64,000 nt of DNA from Paramecium sonneborni. Taxonomy: Eukaryota; Ciliophora; Oligohymenophorea; Peniculida; Parameciidae. Below are positions 11,051 through 22,860 of this stretch, piece after piece. Within the stretch, counting starts at the first letter, position 1; the number at the start of each line of letters is the position of its first letter. Made by a program: the position numbers and the translations under genes. The stretch lies in the NCBI GenBank assembly GCA_905182985.1, contig CAJJDN010000083.1, forward strand, positions 130,007 to 194,006. Direction: 5' to 3'. The notes under the pieces are model-generated. The model did no database searches. It was not told the origin of the DNA and worked only from the letters and a program-made list of their open reading frames with translations.

Positions 11051-12348
11051 TCATTATAGATAATAAAAATCCACAATATAATCAGGTCCTAGTTAAGCAG
11101 ATTTAAGTAAATCTAATCGTTTATCTTCATCAGTAAAATGACCTAAAATGTTAGATATAAATTGAAACCTGGTAGAAAGGAACAACACTTTTCTGATTCT
11201 GGAATAAATCCCATGAGTTAATATATATAGGCAATCAGTTCTGAACAAAAAAAGTTTTACCTTGTACTTTTTTTAAAGAATTTCATCATGCTTAAAGAGT
11301 AACCTTTACCAATTTATGCTGAAGCATAAGTATGCATAAGAATACGATCATTTTCAGAAACATTCAGTAAGGGTTTATATAAAATCCTTGAGTTTAAAAG
11401 AACTATTACTTTTCATAATTTTTGTAAGACTTGGCTCGAACAAAGCGTTCTAAAGAAAATCACAAAAATCATACTATAACTAAAGGAAATAACTCCAAAT
11501 TGATTACTAGACTCAAAAAGCATTAGATCTTCCAATGGGTCTTTTAGAAACATAACAATATGATCATAATCACTTCTAGTGACAGATCTTTATAAATTTT
11601 AAAGTGTTCCTCTTGTACGAAATATCAATAAATCTCCAGTTTATGCTTAATTTAAAATTTAAGGATCCAAAATTCTTTCATGTCTCCAAAATCTATGAAA
11701 TTTCGTTAAACTGTTAACATTATTTTAAAATCCAATTGATTATTAAATATACTATTAAATTAAAGAAACCCATTATTTAGAATGTTCTCTGGTTCTACTT
11801 GGAACAACAAATTCAAATTTCTTTTCACAGCCTTCTGGCTGTAATCTTTTATATTTAAATCTATACATGAAACTTTGAATATATGCATCATCTTTAGATT
11901 TGACAAAAGAAAAGATGTATCTTTAATAATCAAAGTCTAAAATTCCTAAAGGTTTATCTTTATTTTTAATATTATAATATGTAAATCTTCTTGACTATAA
12001 AGTGCAATAATAAGTCTGTATGGATAGATGATAAAAATTACAGAATTAGTTTCTAAGAAATGAGGACTAACTTTATAAAATTCCCCCTCTAAATCAGGTT
12101 ATGGTCTTTATTCATAATTTTAACTAATTTCTTATGTGATTTAAGCTAATTGTATTTATTATTAGTTATTACCCTACTAAATGTGGTTATTTGATTCTGG
12201 GATTTCTTCTTGAAATTAATCATCGTTTAGATTTAAAACTTTAAAATAGTAAAAAGTAACACATACTATCAAGAACAGATTAAAATTCTAAATTATCAAC
12301 AATATTATTAGGTTAATCATCTTCACGATTAGTTGAATTTTGCTGCAT
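11051..12348 (-). CDS. PH-domain protein with C-terminal papain-like (NlpC/YiiX-type) amidase domain
   Basis: Six exons with introns of 28, 26, 25, 23 and 26 nt (in gene order) give 389 residues; total coding length is a multiple of three. Residues about 55-155 form a pleckstrin-homology domain: EGEFYKVSPHF, then YYCTLQSRRFTYY and a closing helix with the conserved Trp (SKQWVSL). This should bind phosphoinositide membranes. The C-terminal half carries TGDLLIFRTRG and YDHIVMFL, then FFCSELIA and a FLPGHF stretch. These match permuted papain-like peptidase/amidases in which the Cys-Ser-Glu and Asp-His segments supply catalytic residues. The combination suggests a membrane-recruited amidase or acyl-hydrolase; the substrate is unknown. 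Its start lies 28 bp from the divergent gene at 12377. Confidence 0.8.
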
Positions 12349-12376
12349 TTTTTACGATGTAAATAATAATTATTAA

Positions 12377-14097
12377 ATGCAATAATACGAATAAGACATA
12401 GAAGATGATAGTATAATTTACAAATAACTTATAGTGTCTGATAATACTTCCTACGATGAATCTCCTTTAAAAAGATGTATGACAGCTCCCCCAAGACCAT
12501 TAACAGAATTAGAGGAATTTAAGAGGTAAAACTCTAAATAATGATTTTATACTAGGTTAAGAGAGTATTACCTTTTAGAGAAAGCTCATAGATTATCAAG
12601 TCAGCTTGTTTAAAGAGATTTTCATAAATACGATTTAGACAACCCTGATGGATAGAAGGGCTGTAAAAAATTTTTATAAAATCTCGAAAAGATGTGTGAA
12701 GTAAAGAAATCAGTTTCATTAAATAGGTATATGATATTAAAGCTGAGTCTCGTGAATACAGGAATCAATTTTCGAAAGCATATAAAATACTTTATACATA
12801 AGACAAATTATGTTATTTGACAGAAATTCTCGACAGTGCTTAAGAAGGTTAACGAAATTGTTTATTTTCAAAAGGTTTTCCTTATCTATGGGTGAATTCA
12901 GAGAAATATTCATTCACAACAGAAGTGTTAGAATCTGGCAGTAAACTAGTTGAAGTATTTTATAAAGTGCAACATGTCATAAGACATATGTATACAAGCA
13001 CTTTATAAGAGAGTCCAGATTTTAGTATTTCTAAAATAAAATAAGAGATTAAATTTCTATTAGAGAGTTTTGATGAAACTTGGGTTAATTTTGAAAAAGT
13101 AAAAATAATATAAGATCTAATATAGTTATATGTAAAGGAATTAATGGATATAGAGGCAAAAGCTAGAAGATTTATTTTCTAGGCTATTGCAATTGATAAA
13201 GATATGTAATCAATAGAGATAAGAGAAAAATTGAGAGGAAAGATTTTAGTTACAAGTGATAATTATATCTAATTAAAGTCATAAGTATAGATTGATAATT
13301 TAATGTTAGTTTTGTAAAGTGATTGCTAAAATTAATTCAGTAGCAAATGTTGAAGGAAAAGGCAGAGACGATTTAGGAGTTAATATATTATTAGAAGCTG
13401 AAGGAATAACAAGAAGGGTTACTAAAGAATAATCTAAAGCTGTTAGAACTTTAGCTGATAGTATAAAAACAAAGTATTGTTATGACAAAATATCAGTTTT
13501 TAAAAATTTCGAGAGTAGATGAGAAAATATGAGGGTAATATTGAAATGGTGGATCCTTAATTAAAAAACAATACAGAATTGGTAGATTTATTAATTGAGT
13601 ATGAAACTTAGTGGGAAAAAGGATTATCTTATTTATTAGAGCCTAAAAAATATACATAATTAATGTTATTTTCTCATATTATAGAGACAACAGCTGAAAA
13701 ATATATTTAATTTTCAGAATAATTAGAATGTAGAGATAGTGATATTTTTGTTACAATTCCATGTTTGATAGTATTAAAACATTTAGAAAATGAAGATAAG
13801 AATATTTGCAAGTATTTTTTACCAATGTTAAATGATGAATCATCTAAAATTTATATGCAATTCTAGTAATTAAAAGATAATTTTCTAAATTTCAGAAATT
13901 AGCATACTAAACAATATGAATATTATAACATCTTAGAGAAAAAACTATTAGGAATTCAATAGAATGATATATCTGATTTAGAAACTCAATAGATAGATAG
14001 AATAATGCAAAAGATTAAATTATTATCAATAGAAATACAAAGGTACAATGCTATTGAATGGAATTCTTTTATTGATGCAGCAATTAACAATACCTGA
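12377..14097 (+). CDS. Large unknown helical protein, 536 residues
   Basis: Five exons; introns of 30, 35, 22 and 23 nt (the first two near 12525 and 12732, the last two near 13320 and 13500) give 536 residues ending at TGA 14095. Every intron removes an in-frame stop or restores frame. The protein begins with an acidic stretch (DIEDDS), has a Pro-rich segment (TAPPRPLTELEE), and is then almost wholly helical, rich in Leu, Lys, Glu and Gln, with few Gly or Pro. I see no signal peptide or membrane span. An extended alpha-solenoid or coiled-coil cytoskeletal role is possible but not shown. No family was recognised. Confidence 0.75.
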
Positions 14098-14699
14098 TAA
14101 TATTACATATATATTGTTTTTTTTATATTCTTCTTCATTTTTCAAATAGATAATAAATTTAGTCATATTTTCACATTAATTTCCTAAATTTTGTATCTGG
14201 AAATAATTAATCTAATAAATAATCAAGGATTTATTATTATCCTAGAGTAGATTAATAATCCTTGATGATTCAAAGTTTCAAAATTATCATCACAACACAT
14301 TAAAATGAATTATTTGTGGCCCATTAAAATTTATTTTTTTTTTGATTTTATTTATATCCAAATATTTCTATTTATGTCATACTCCTTTAATCTTTAATCT
14401 AATTTTATTTATAATATCAAATTCTTTATTTTGAAAATCTAAATCCTCACTATAATTCTTTTTTACCTTTAGTATCTCAATTTTATCCAATTTTATTAAA
14501 ACTATATCCAAATTAAAGAATATTTCCCAAATATTATAATTATTTTTAAACAATTTTCAAATTAAATTATTTAATCTATAAATATTTTACACATAGATTA
14601 TTTTTCTGTTGATAAGAAAATTATAAAAAAATATATAATATTATAAAATTATACATTTATTTTCTAAATAATGTAATTTTTAATTTTATTATTGATAGC
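14098..14699. other. Intergenic between convergent genes
   Basis: About 600 bp of low-complexity AT-rich DNA between the stop codons of two convergent genes. No gene or structured RNA was recognised. It presumably holds both 3' ends. Confidence 0.5.
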
Positions 14700-14845
14700 T
14701 CATTATGGAACCCTGATATCGGGTAGTTGAATCTCTACATGACTTTTATTAGTTATCTATGGATAAGGTACTTATTGAGTGTAATACTGATTAATTGGAT
14801 ATCCAGCAACAGGTTGTTAAAGAAAATGATTGTTTTAGGTAGACG

Positions 14846-14917
<72 letters not shown>

Positions 14918-15291
14918 GTAACAAAGCTTATTACTAGTATTTTTATTAATTTAACCAATTTTTGAATTGTTTATATTATCTATTGGTAAGGCATAAAATT
15001 ATGGTTATGGAATGTTATCATTGACTGGTTCACCATAAACTACTGTTTCTGACAGTTAATTCTATTTCTACTACTTTTTAATTTTTTTGATATGTCGTCT
15101 TTTTCTTCCTATTTTTCTAATTACCAAAAAAGCCCCGATTGCAATAAGAGAAATCAAAATCCATTTAATTACTAGAGTAGATTAAGTTATTTACTATGTC
15201 CTATCATATGCTTACATGGTTTGTGTTTTAAGTCATGTTAATCTCCAAGAACCAAGATTAGTAATAAAGCTAAAATGATAATTTATTTCAT
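14700..15291 (-). CDS. Small membrane protein with TAA-encoded polyglutamine tract
   Basis: Three exons (introns 23 and 29 nt) give 179 residues. A signal peptide (MKQIIILALLLILVLG) is followed by a short lumenal part with HKPCKHMIGH, one transmembrane span (WILISLIAIGAFLVI), a strongly basic stop-transfer stretch (RKIGRKRRHIKKIKK), then a cytosolic tail. The tail contains about 24 consecutive Gln, all TAA codons, then SSTQNN and a Tyr/Pro/Gln-rich end (QPVAGYPINQYY) that closes at VPQ-TGA. Splicing of the 29-nt intron selects the frame in which the repeat is Gln rather than Asn, and the meaningful C-terminus confirms it. Function unknown. Confidence 0.75.
14846..14917 (-). repeat. (TAA/TTA)n microsatellite, about 24 units, coding polyGln
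   Basis: Seventy-two bases of perfect trinucleotide repeat, reading TTA/ATT on the plus strand and TAA on the minus strand, inside the third exon of the membrane-protein gene at 14700-15291. Read in that gene's frame each unit is a TAA Gln codon. Confidence 0.95.
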
Positions 15292-15452
15292 TAAAAATAA
15301 TATGTTTTTAAATTAAAAATCAACTATTTAAATAGCTAATCTTTTAATAATCCTAAACAATAAATGAAAAAGATTAATATTTTTAGAGTCAAAGTATATG
15401 TTCAAATTATTTAAAACAAAATAATAATATATGCATAGAAAAATCATCATTA

Positions 15453-16315
15453 TCAACTCTATTTTTCAATAAATAAACTTTGGTTACAATAATTTTTAAG
15501 ATTAACATTTGAAAATCCTTTCTTAAGTAAAGAATTTGAAGTATTAGTTGGCATGTAAGTGTTTCTTTAAACACTCTTACAATTCTTAGTCCTTTCTATA
15601 TCTTTAGCTAATTTATCAAACTAATCTTTTAGTTTGATATAAGCTTCATCTTTTTAAATAATTGATATTTTAAGACGTTCCTAATCTATTTTACCTTATT
15701 GTATAATCTTTAATTAATCTTATATTTATAATCTCAGTTATAAAATCTAATCTTAATATTTTTAATTTTCATTTTCAATAGATTATGCATTCTATAAGAG
15801 ATCATAAATGTGTTTCTACATTTTTTTATTACTCTCTTACCAAAGATAGGTCTCAGCTTAAAATTAGAAATGAATTATCACATTTTTATTAATTTAGTTA
15901 AATGACGAAAGGTTTTTGTGTTTTCAATTCTTTATTTTATTTGACTAGAGTTTAATAACAAAGTGCATCCCTTTTTAAATTCTCATATTCTAATTTTGAT
16001 ACTATACTGAATAATCAATATAATCTACTTCTAACAGTGTCATCTTTAATTTCAAATATTGAATCTTAACTTAGATGCCTATTGGTATTAGTTGTAGGAT
16101 TGTTAGTATAATAATCTTCTTTCTTTGAATCAGAGGTATATTAGCATTACTAATTAATAATCCAAAATTAATACATCCTCTTTGATGAAATGTGCACTTT
16201 ATTAAACTTCCTTAAATGAGGGTATTTCAGGTTTTTTAGTATCAGTTGTTTTTAGTTCACAAATAGAAAACAACTAATGAATTTATGATTATGTCAATTA
16301 GATGTTAGAAGACAT
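15453..16315 (-). CDS. Coiled-coil protein, 260 residues
   Basis: Four exons with introns of 28, 27 and 25 nt; the 27-nt intron contains an in-frame TGA. The protein starts MSSNIQLTQSQ, has an Asn/Thr-rich linker, then from about residue 80 to 220 a long heptad-like coiled coil dense in Gln, Glu, Lys and Leu, ending in a Ser/Asn-rich tail. No catalytic motif or membrane span is visible. A cytoskeletal or ciliary structural role is likely by type only. The upstream neighbour gene begins on the other side of a 300-bp spacer. Confidence 0.7.
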
Positions 16316-16618
16316 TTTTAGTTTTAACAAAATAAAATTATTTATATAAATTAAGAATCTAAATTTAAATACTAATCTTCTAAAAATAAAGAATTAGTTT
16401 TATTTTATAGCAATGATTTAATCATCTTGTATAATATTTTTAAAAAATAAGAGAAAAAGAAGTAAAATTTATTAAAAAAATAAATAAATTTGAATAAAAA
16501 TAAATTGAAATAATATGAAACAATTAATATCAATAAATATTTGAAAGTAAGAAGTAGATTTGAAAAATATGTATAAAAAATGTTTTTATAAAATTAATAT
16601 TTTTTATTACATCATTCA

Positions 16619-17634
16619 TCAAATAATTGATGCAATTACATATTCTTCAATTCCTAAATGATTAGATCCTCTTAATATTTTAAACTTACCATTTATACCC
16701 CATTCATCATTCCATGAATTAACAACTTCCCAATATGGTATTCCATTTTCAGTTCCCCATCCTATAATTTTAACTGCATGTTTGCCTCTTTCTTATCCTA
16801 GAATATGTTAATATACTCCTGATTTATAATTTAAGAAGTCATCATAAACAGTAAATACTGCTTAGACAGGTCCATTCAAATAGATTTCATTTTTAATCTA
16901 TTCTTCATTTTTAGTAATTTTTTTAGGAGTTTCTTTAGATTTAATGATGTCAAGTTCATAAGTTCTTAAAGATTAAGCATTACATTTTTTAATACAATAA
17001 GGTGTTTTCATTAAAATAAATATATCGTCATCACATTTAGAATATTTGCCAGAATTATTTCCATGACTACAAGGAGGAAATGAATATGATTTACAATAAC
17101 TAAAATCATTATATAAGCCTCCTGTAACAATTCCATAAACATTGAAATATTTCCAAGCTCCCATTGGTTCTCCACCTTCACAACCTTCTTCAAATCCACA
17201 ATTATAACCACAACAACTTAAAAGATCTTCTGCTGAAATTAATCTTTTATCTTTTTAACCAGAAGAGATACAAAGACGATCACTCATGGTTGAAGCAGCA
17301 GATACTGCCCAACAAGATCCACAGTTTCCTTGATCATAAACTAATTTTATAGAATTACAGCCAGGCCATTTTTCTGTTGATGAAAAACTTGAAGGTAATT
17401 CTTCTAATTTTTCATAATATTTTAATTCAATTTATTCATTAGGATCTATTCTTACATTAAAGTATTTAAAAAAAAACTCATCTGATTTATCATCCCATCT
17501 TTCATAATTTGTAGCCTAAATTAATTAAGACATCTCTTTACTGTCCATGTTGTCTTTATTTCATTTACAAATTATGTAATTATTGGATTTCTTCCAGATA
17601 CCAACGATATAATTACACAAACAAATTATAACAT
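16619..17634 (-). CDS. Cathepsin B-like cysteine protease (C1A)
   Basis: Secreted or lysosomal papain-family endopeptidase. Start at 17634 gives a signal peptide ([14 protein letters not shown]) and the cathepsin B propeptide motif FVNEIKTTW; a 26-nt intron follows TTWT. Total 329 residues. Catalytic Cys sits in NCGSCWAVS, His in [11 protein letters not shown] and Asn in [10 protein letters not shown]. The CGYNCG/GCEGGEP block and the Cys-rich PPCSHG region resemble the cathepsin B occluding loop, suggesting carboxydipeptidase activity as well. The alternative start at ATG 17547 would drop the signal peptide and propeptide. Only 13 bp separate this start from the stop of the upstream pseudokinase gene on the same strand. 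Confidence 0.93.
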
Positions 17635-17647
17635 AATATATTATATA

Positions 17648-18921
17648 TCAATTATCCAATTCAGATAGCAATTTTTTAGTTCTTGTTATTTATTTCAACT
17701 ATTCAATCACACTTAAAATTGATTATTCTTCTATTAAGGAATCATCAGATTCATTTTCATCATCTTCTACTACAGATGATAAACTACTAGCAGAACTCTA
17801 TTTATATGGATCTATTAATTCTTGATTCTTATTTATTTATATTTAAATATTATTACCCATGGATAACATTTTAAGTTTATTTAATTGTTATTATTTTTCT
17901 ACATCATTTTATAAAAATATGTTTTAAGTTCATCATAATTAATTACTTTGTATTAATCAATATTTGACAATTTTACATGATAATAAAATTAAATTATTTC
18001 TTTTGGTAATGATGGAAATGCTTTCTCTATTATTAAATTCATTTTCTATAATTCAACTTCCTTTATTTTATCACTTTTTGTTTTCTTCTACTTTGTCTTA
18101 AATAAACGACCTCCAATATAAAAATTTATCAATATATATGCTAAAGATTCTAAATCATCTCTAGGACAGGGTCCTTTATTTAACTTATTGCTTTACTTAT
18201 CCCTAAATGCAAATTTAAACTTGAATATTTATTTAATGCTAATGCATATTGGAATTTATTTTTAGTGTTCTAGTTTAATAACTACCTTAATTTGTATTTT
18301 TAGGCAAATTTTAGGTCAGTTAAAATTAATTGAACTCCTCTATGCAATGTAACAAATTTCTTAGGCTTTAAATAACAATGAACTATTGATGCTGAATGCA
18401 TTCTCTCTAATGTACTTATCTAAAATATCATTTTCAGTATTACTGCTTCAATTGCTAGAGTAGCAAACACTTAATCAGAAAATTTTCTATTTTAATGTTA
18501 AAAACACAATTTTAAAGAAGGTCCACATCTTTCTTTAATATTAAAACGATATTCCATATTCTTATATTTATAGACTCCTGACTCTATTTTCTTTGGAATG
18601 AGTTGTACTAAAATAATTATTTATATAAATAGTACAATCTTCCATTTTTTTAACAATCCTTTCATCACAAATAAAAGAATTATGCTGCTCTTAACTATAA
18701 AATATATATTATTCTTTATACCTTTTCATTTCAACTAAATAGTAGATATTCGGATCCTCCTTATTTAAAGCTACACTTACTATTAGAATTACCTAATTAC
18801 CTAAATACAGGTTATGACTTCTTCCTTTGTAAATTAAACGAACAAGATAATATTTTTCAACTAAAACTACAGCCTTAGCATTTCTTTCAAAAGAATTTGA
18901 CTCAGTTATTGAATCGCTCAT
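17648..18921 (-). CDS. CK1-like pseudokinase
   Basis: Four exons (introns 22, 23 and 29 nt) give 399 residues. The kinase fold is recognisable as casein kinase 1: RCGPSLKLCF, an IHSxxxVH-like helix, LHLGI before RDDLESLAYIL, where CK1 proteins have THLG and RRDDLESLGY. Key catalytic residues are lost: the HRD motif is HCY followed by LKPKKF, and DFG is replaced by LTDLKF, so the metal-binding Asp-Phe-Gly is gone. The nucleotide-binding end is also altered. The last 60 residues are acidic and Ser-rich (SSVVEDDENESDDS). It is probably a non-catalytic scaffold or regulator. The reading frame is otherwise intact, so it does not look like a pseudogene. Confidence 0.8.
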
Positions 18922-20159
18922 GTTAATTATAAGTCTTTATTATATAAAAGACAAATAAATAACTCATTTAAAAGGATAGTATATATTATTTTTAAACTGT
19001 AATCACTCCTTATTTTTCATATTTCTAGGTAGATTTCAAAATAATAAGTTTATTAGCTTTCTTGATTTAAAAACTACAAATAAAATTAAACATTATAAGA
19101 GGATTTTAGGCTTTTATTATCTTTTAAAACTTTATTTAAGCAAAAAAAATTGTATTATCTGTTTTATTTTCTAATGAATTATGTTAAGCTTGTAGTTTAT
19201 TTTAATTTTTTATAGTTTTTTTGACTGTATAAAAAATATTATAAAAGTAATCAGTTTGGAAATATTCATATTTTTTTAAATTAACAAGTAATTTATTATA
19301 ATTTTAAGTAATCTATTTCTCTGTTCATAATTTATAGATCAGAAATGTGTTATAGCTTTTGAATCATATAATATACACAATTTTGCAGCATGTGTCAAGT
19401 TTCAACTTTAGAATTTTAGAAATTATTAATTTAAAGACATTAAGACATCGATTTTATAAATAATTTTCCTTATCAGAGAAATAATTTAATAAATTTATTT
19501 AACTTTTTTTTCATATAACTATATTTATGTTTTCCGTATATAAATTTCTTGAGAAAAGATTACTGTTTTGTAAGTAGTTTTGAATAGAGTTTAGAGATGA
19601 TAAAAATTAAAAGTAATCAAAAAAGTTAAAATAAAGATAGTAAAATAGTATAATGACTCCATACCAACATTTTTCTAGGTATAATAAGTTTTAATATCAC
19701 CAGATATATTCTAATACATGATTTTTAGACAAGTATTTTTTGAGAAATGAACTTGAAAGCTTATAATTTACTAATAACTCACAATTAATGTGAGGAATAC
19801 TTGTTCAAATTCACTATTAATTAGGTTGTTATGAAAAATTAAATAATCTTTCTTAAAAGCATAAACCAATAAAAATTGGGCGAGATACTTTTTCTAAAAA
19901 ATAAGTGCATTTTGTTTTTTTTACTTTAAATGAATTAAAAAGTCATAATAAAATAAGAAGAAGATTGTAGATAAACTTTATAATTTTGGCTACAATTCTA
20001 AGATGATAATGTAATTAACCTTAAAAATAAAAAAATACATGATTTAAAAGTTCTTATTATAATGATCAATAGATCATCCAATCTTGATATTAAAACACAC
20101 AAATCAGTAATTGTAAAATAATTATCAATTTTTTGATTTATTCATAATTATAATATTTT
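18922..20159. other. Intergenic region between divergent genes, no gene seen
   Basis: About 1.24 kb of AT-rich sequence. Open stretches on both strands lack protein character. It holds the promoter regions of the pseudokinase and histidine-kinase-like genes, but no specific element was recognised. Confidence 0.5.
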
Positions 20160-22417
20160 ATGTGTAGAAATAACTTATGGAAGAATGAAATGAAATATTC
20201 CTTAAACTATTTCATCTCTTTCTTTTTTCTTGGATTGGAAATTGAACTTTAAAATGATATAAATGTAATCCAAATTCTTTCAATAATCATCATAATAATA
20301 TCAATTGCATTTAGAGTCCTCTATTCGTTTTAGAAAATCTAATGGAAAATAGGTACGCAAATCTTAATATTAAGATATTTCTCCTATATTCTTTTGGTTA
20401 TTAACACTTGCAAGAATCAATAGTGCAAATAATTTAAAATAAGAATCTAATTGTTTTTTGTTTTATATTCTAGGCTTTATGAATGGTCAATACAATAACA
20501 CATTTAATATTTAGAATGAAAATCCAATTATTTTTAAAGGCAAAATTTGTGTTCAAATTTTAATTTTTGTTACTTGTTTATTTATTGCTAATGATATTTA
20601 GCTTTGGATGATATTTATACTAATAATTTTATGTATATTGATTGGATTAAATGAAATATTTTATAGATAAATGTTAAATGAAGTAGAAATGTAAGGTAAA
20701 GAAAATAAATAAAACAACCTTTTTAATGAACTATCATTTCAATAAATATTGAAATCTTAAACTAAACCATCAAATGATGAATAACTCTTCATAAAACATT
20801 CAAGGGGTTGTCCTCTTGAATCTATAGCTGAGGATGGTGAGATACCAGAATCTAAATAAAAATAATAGAATGCTTCAAACTCTACCAAATTATCTCTTTG
20901 GGGTAATTTTGTATTCTAATGCGATGATTACATAATTAAATTTTCATTTAACGCTTATTAAAATAATTCTCTCTTTTAAAACTCTGTTAGCAATTATTCA
21001 TTTAGTAAATTCCTTTAAGATCATAATATCACATTTGTAGATTTTCTATCTGAAATGAAGGTATTTAATGACATCCATTTGACTTAATTTGATATTTAAA
21101 GCCCAGAATTTAAAAAATAATAAAGCCTTTATGATTGGTTGTAATATCATTTAGAATAATATAAACTAATTGAATAACTTTAATCCAAAAAATCTTTTAA
21201 ATAATTGGATGGATTAGATCCTTTATAATTAAGTAATCTTTCTAATCAGAAATCAATTTTGATGGATCTTATAATGGAGAAATCTATAATGGGATTATCG
21301 TCTATTCCATATTAATAGAGTTCATCAGAAGCTATCAATCTCAGAAATAGTAAAATGAATCTTTTTGGAAGAATAAAAACTAATAAAACTATTTATGATT
21401 TGTAAATTAAGTTTTTTATTTTTGAAGAAGTATGAAAATTTTGTAATTAGGAATCTGATGGTTTAGCCATTGTATTTTTAATGAGAGATATAGACAAATT
21501 GGTTCAATCAATAAAGTAGAATATTAAAAATATTGAACTATTAGATATTTCAACAAAATTTATTTAAAATTAAGCTTATAAAATAACTGAAATTCATAAA
21601 TGGATTCGTGAAATTAAGAGTCCATCTAATTTACTTGAAACTGATTATATGAGTAGATTAGGTACATCAGTTCGAAAAAGAACTTACTCATTATGCTCTA
21701 ATAAAAATAGTGTTGAAGAAGGTTAATCTGATATATCTGAAAAAGTTTAGCAGCGTAAAGTTAATTAATTATAATAATTCTTGTCCAAATTACAATTTGA
21801 TTTTTTTTAAGTTGAATAAGATAATTTCAATTTTTTTGAAGTCTTTTCTTAAAAAGAAAAAATTTGGTTTGATAAGAAAAAGATTGACATATCTTAAACA
21901 ATTCACTTATTATTTGATTAATTTTAGTAGAATCAAACTCTTATTAAATATGGTGTTAAATTAATGTTGATTGATACAAATCTTCATGACAAAAATATTA
22001 TAACTGATGCAAGGTTTAAATATAATTATATTTTTTAGAAGATTAAAATAATTATTGATTAATTTAATTAACAATTCAATAAAGGCTTATTAATTTGAAT
22101 AGTTCATGTAATAACCAAATGAAGTTGAAATTACTGTGTGGAACTATTATGAAGAAATTTATTTCACAATTACAGATTATGGTTGTGGGCTTAATTAACT
22201 ATAGCTTTATCAATCAAGGTTATAAGAATGTAAGTTAGGTTTGGCAGCATCATAACGTTTATTATTTTAATTGACTGCTGGAAGAAAATAATTAACAATT
22301 TAATGTCTGAATTAAAGGACAACTGTTTCATTCCAATTGCCTAGAATTCTTTTGGAAGATAAAATCTTATCAAATAATGAGTTTGATTATGAATATATTA
22401 AATTTAATAGTTCTTGA
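20160..22417 (+). CDS. Membrane-anchored histidine-kinase-like protein (HATPase_c domain)
   Basis: Four exons (introns of 22, 21 and 25 nt) give 729 residues. The N-terminal 180 residues contain several hydrophobic spans (YFISFFFLGL, IQILSIIIIIISIAF, PIFFWLLTLA, FVTCLFIA, MIFILIILCILIGL), so the protein is multi-pass. A long hydrophilic centre follows. The C-terminus is a GHKL ATPase domain: N-box RRLKQLLINLINNSIKAY, G1 box DYGCGLN and a GLAAS stretch in place of GLGL. I did not see a clear phospho-accepting His box or a receiver domain, so it may be an atypical sensor kinase. In ciliates such proteins are usually of unknown input. Confidence 0.8.
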
Positions 22418-22741
22418 TTAATTTATAAATTAAAACATAAAAATAAATCTCTTACATGATAGAATTAAATTTCAAAATCTTTAAATTAAATATGATTTAG
22501 AATTAGAATTTTTAATTATTGATATCATAAGAGAAAGTGAATTTTCTCCTAGATAGATTTTTAAAGAATCAATTAATTATTTTATAAATTTCTGTGAAGA
22601 AATACAAAATTAATAGAAATTATAAAGCATATACCAATTTTAGAATGAATTATATGATCAACTTATTTAGATAAATAGAAAAGAATGTATTTGAATAAAT
22701 AATCAAAAGGGCCTTTTTTGTAAGGAATCCAAAAAAAGTGA
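22389..22741 (+). CDS. Possible small gene overlapping the histidine-kinase-like gene
   Basis: A frame starting at ATG 22389, overlapping the upstream stop by 29 nt, is open to 22686; with a 23-nt intron at 22687-22709 it ends at TGA 22739 and encodes 109 residues. The content (LELEFLIIDIIRESEF, then a Gln-rich helical part) looks protein-like. It could instead be the true 3' end of the upstream gene through a splice I could not place. After the unspliced TGA at 22692 the same frame continues open for another 50 codons, which adds doubt. Confidence 0.35.
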
Positions 22742-22860
22742 CAAATATATTAATTATTAAATTGAATTAATTATACCATAACAGATATGCTAATACAATA
22801 TTTTCATCAATACATAATTATACGATGATATTTTAAATTTTCTTTGATTAATTATAATAA

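Noticed and set aside
11042..11740. Plus-strand multi-exon gene model with fragments such as VPLVRNINKSPVYAQF
   Set aside because: The minus strand carries the PH-amidase protein here with strong family motifs and a complete exon model; the plus-strand readings are shadows that become open because TAA/TAG are not stops.
13000..14097. Kinase or cyclic-nucleotide-binding domain in the 536-residue protein
   Set aside because: No GxGxxG, HRD, DFG or cNMP-binding motif could be found; the sequence is simply helical.
14727..14921. Plus-strand frame ending in polyleucine
   Set aside because: It is the reverse of the TAA-encoded polyGln tract; the leucine run is just TTA/ATT repeat read on the other strand.
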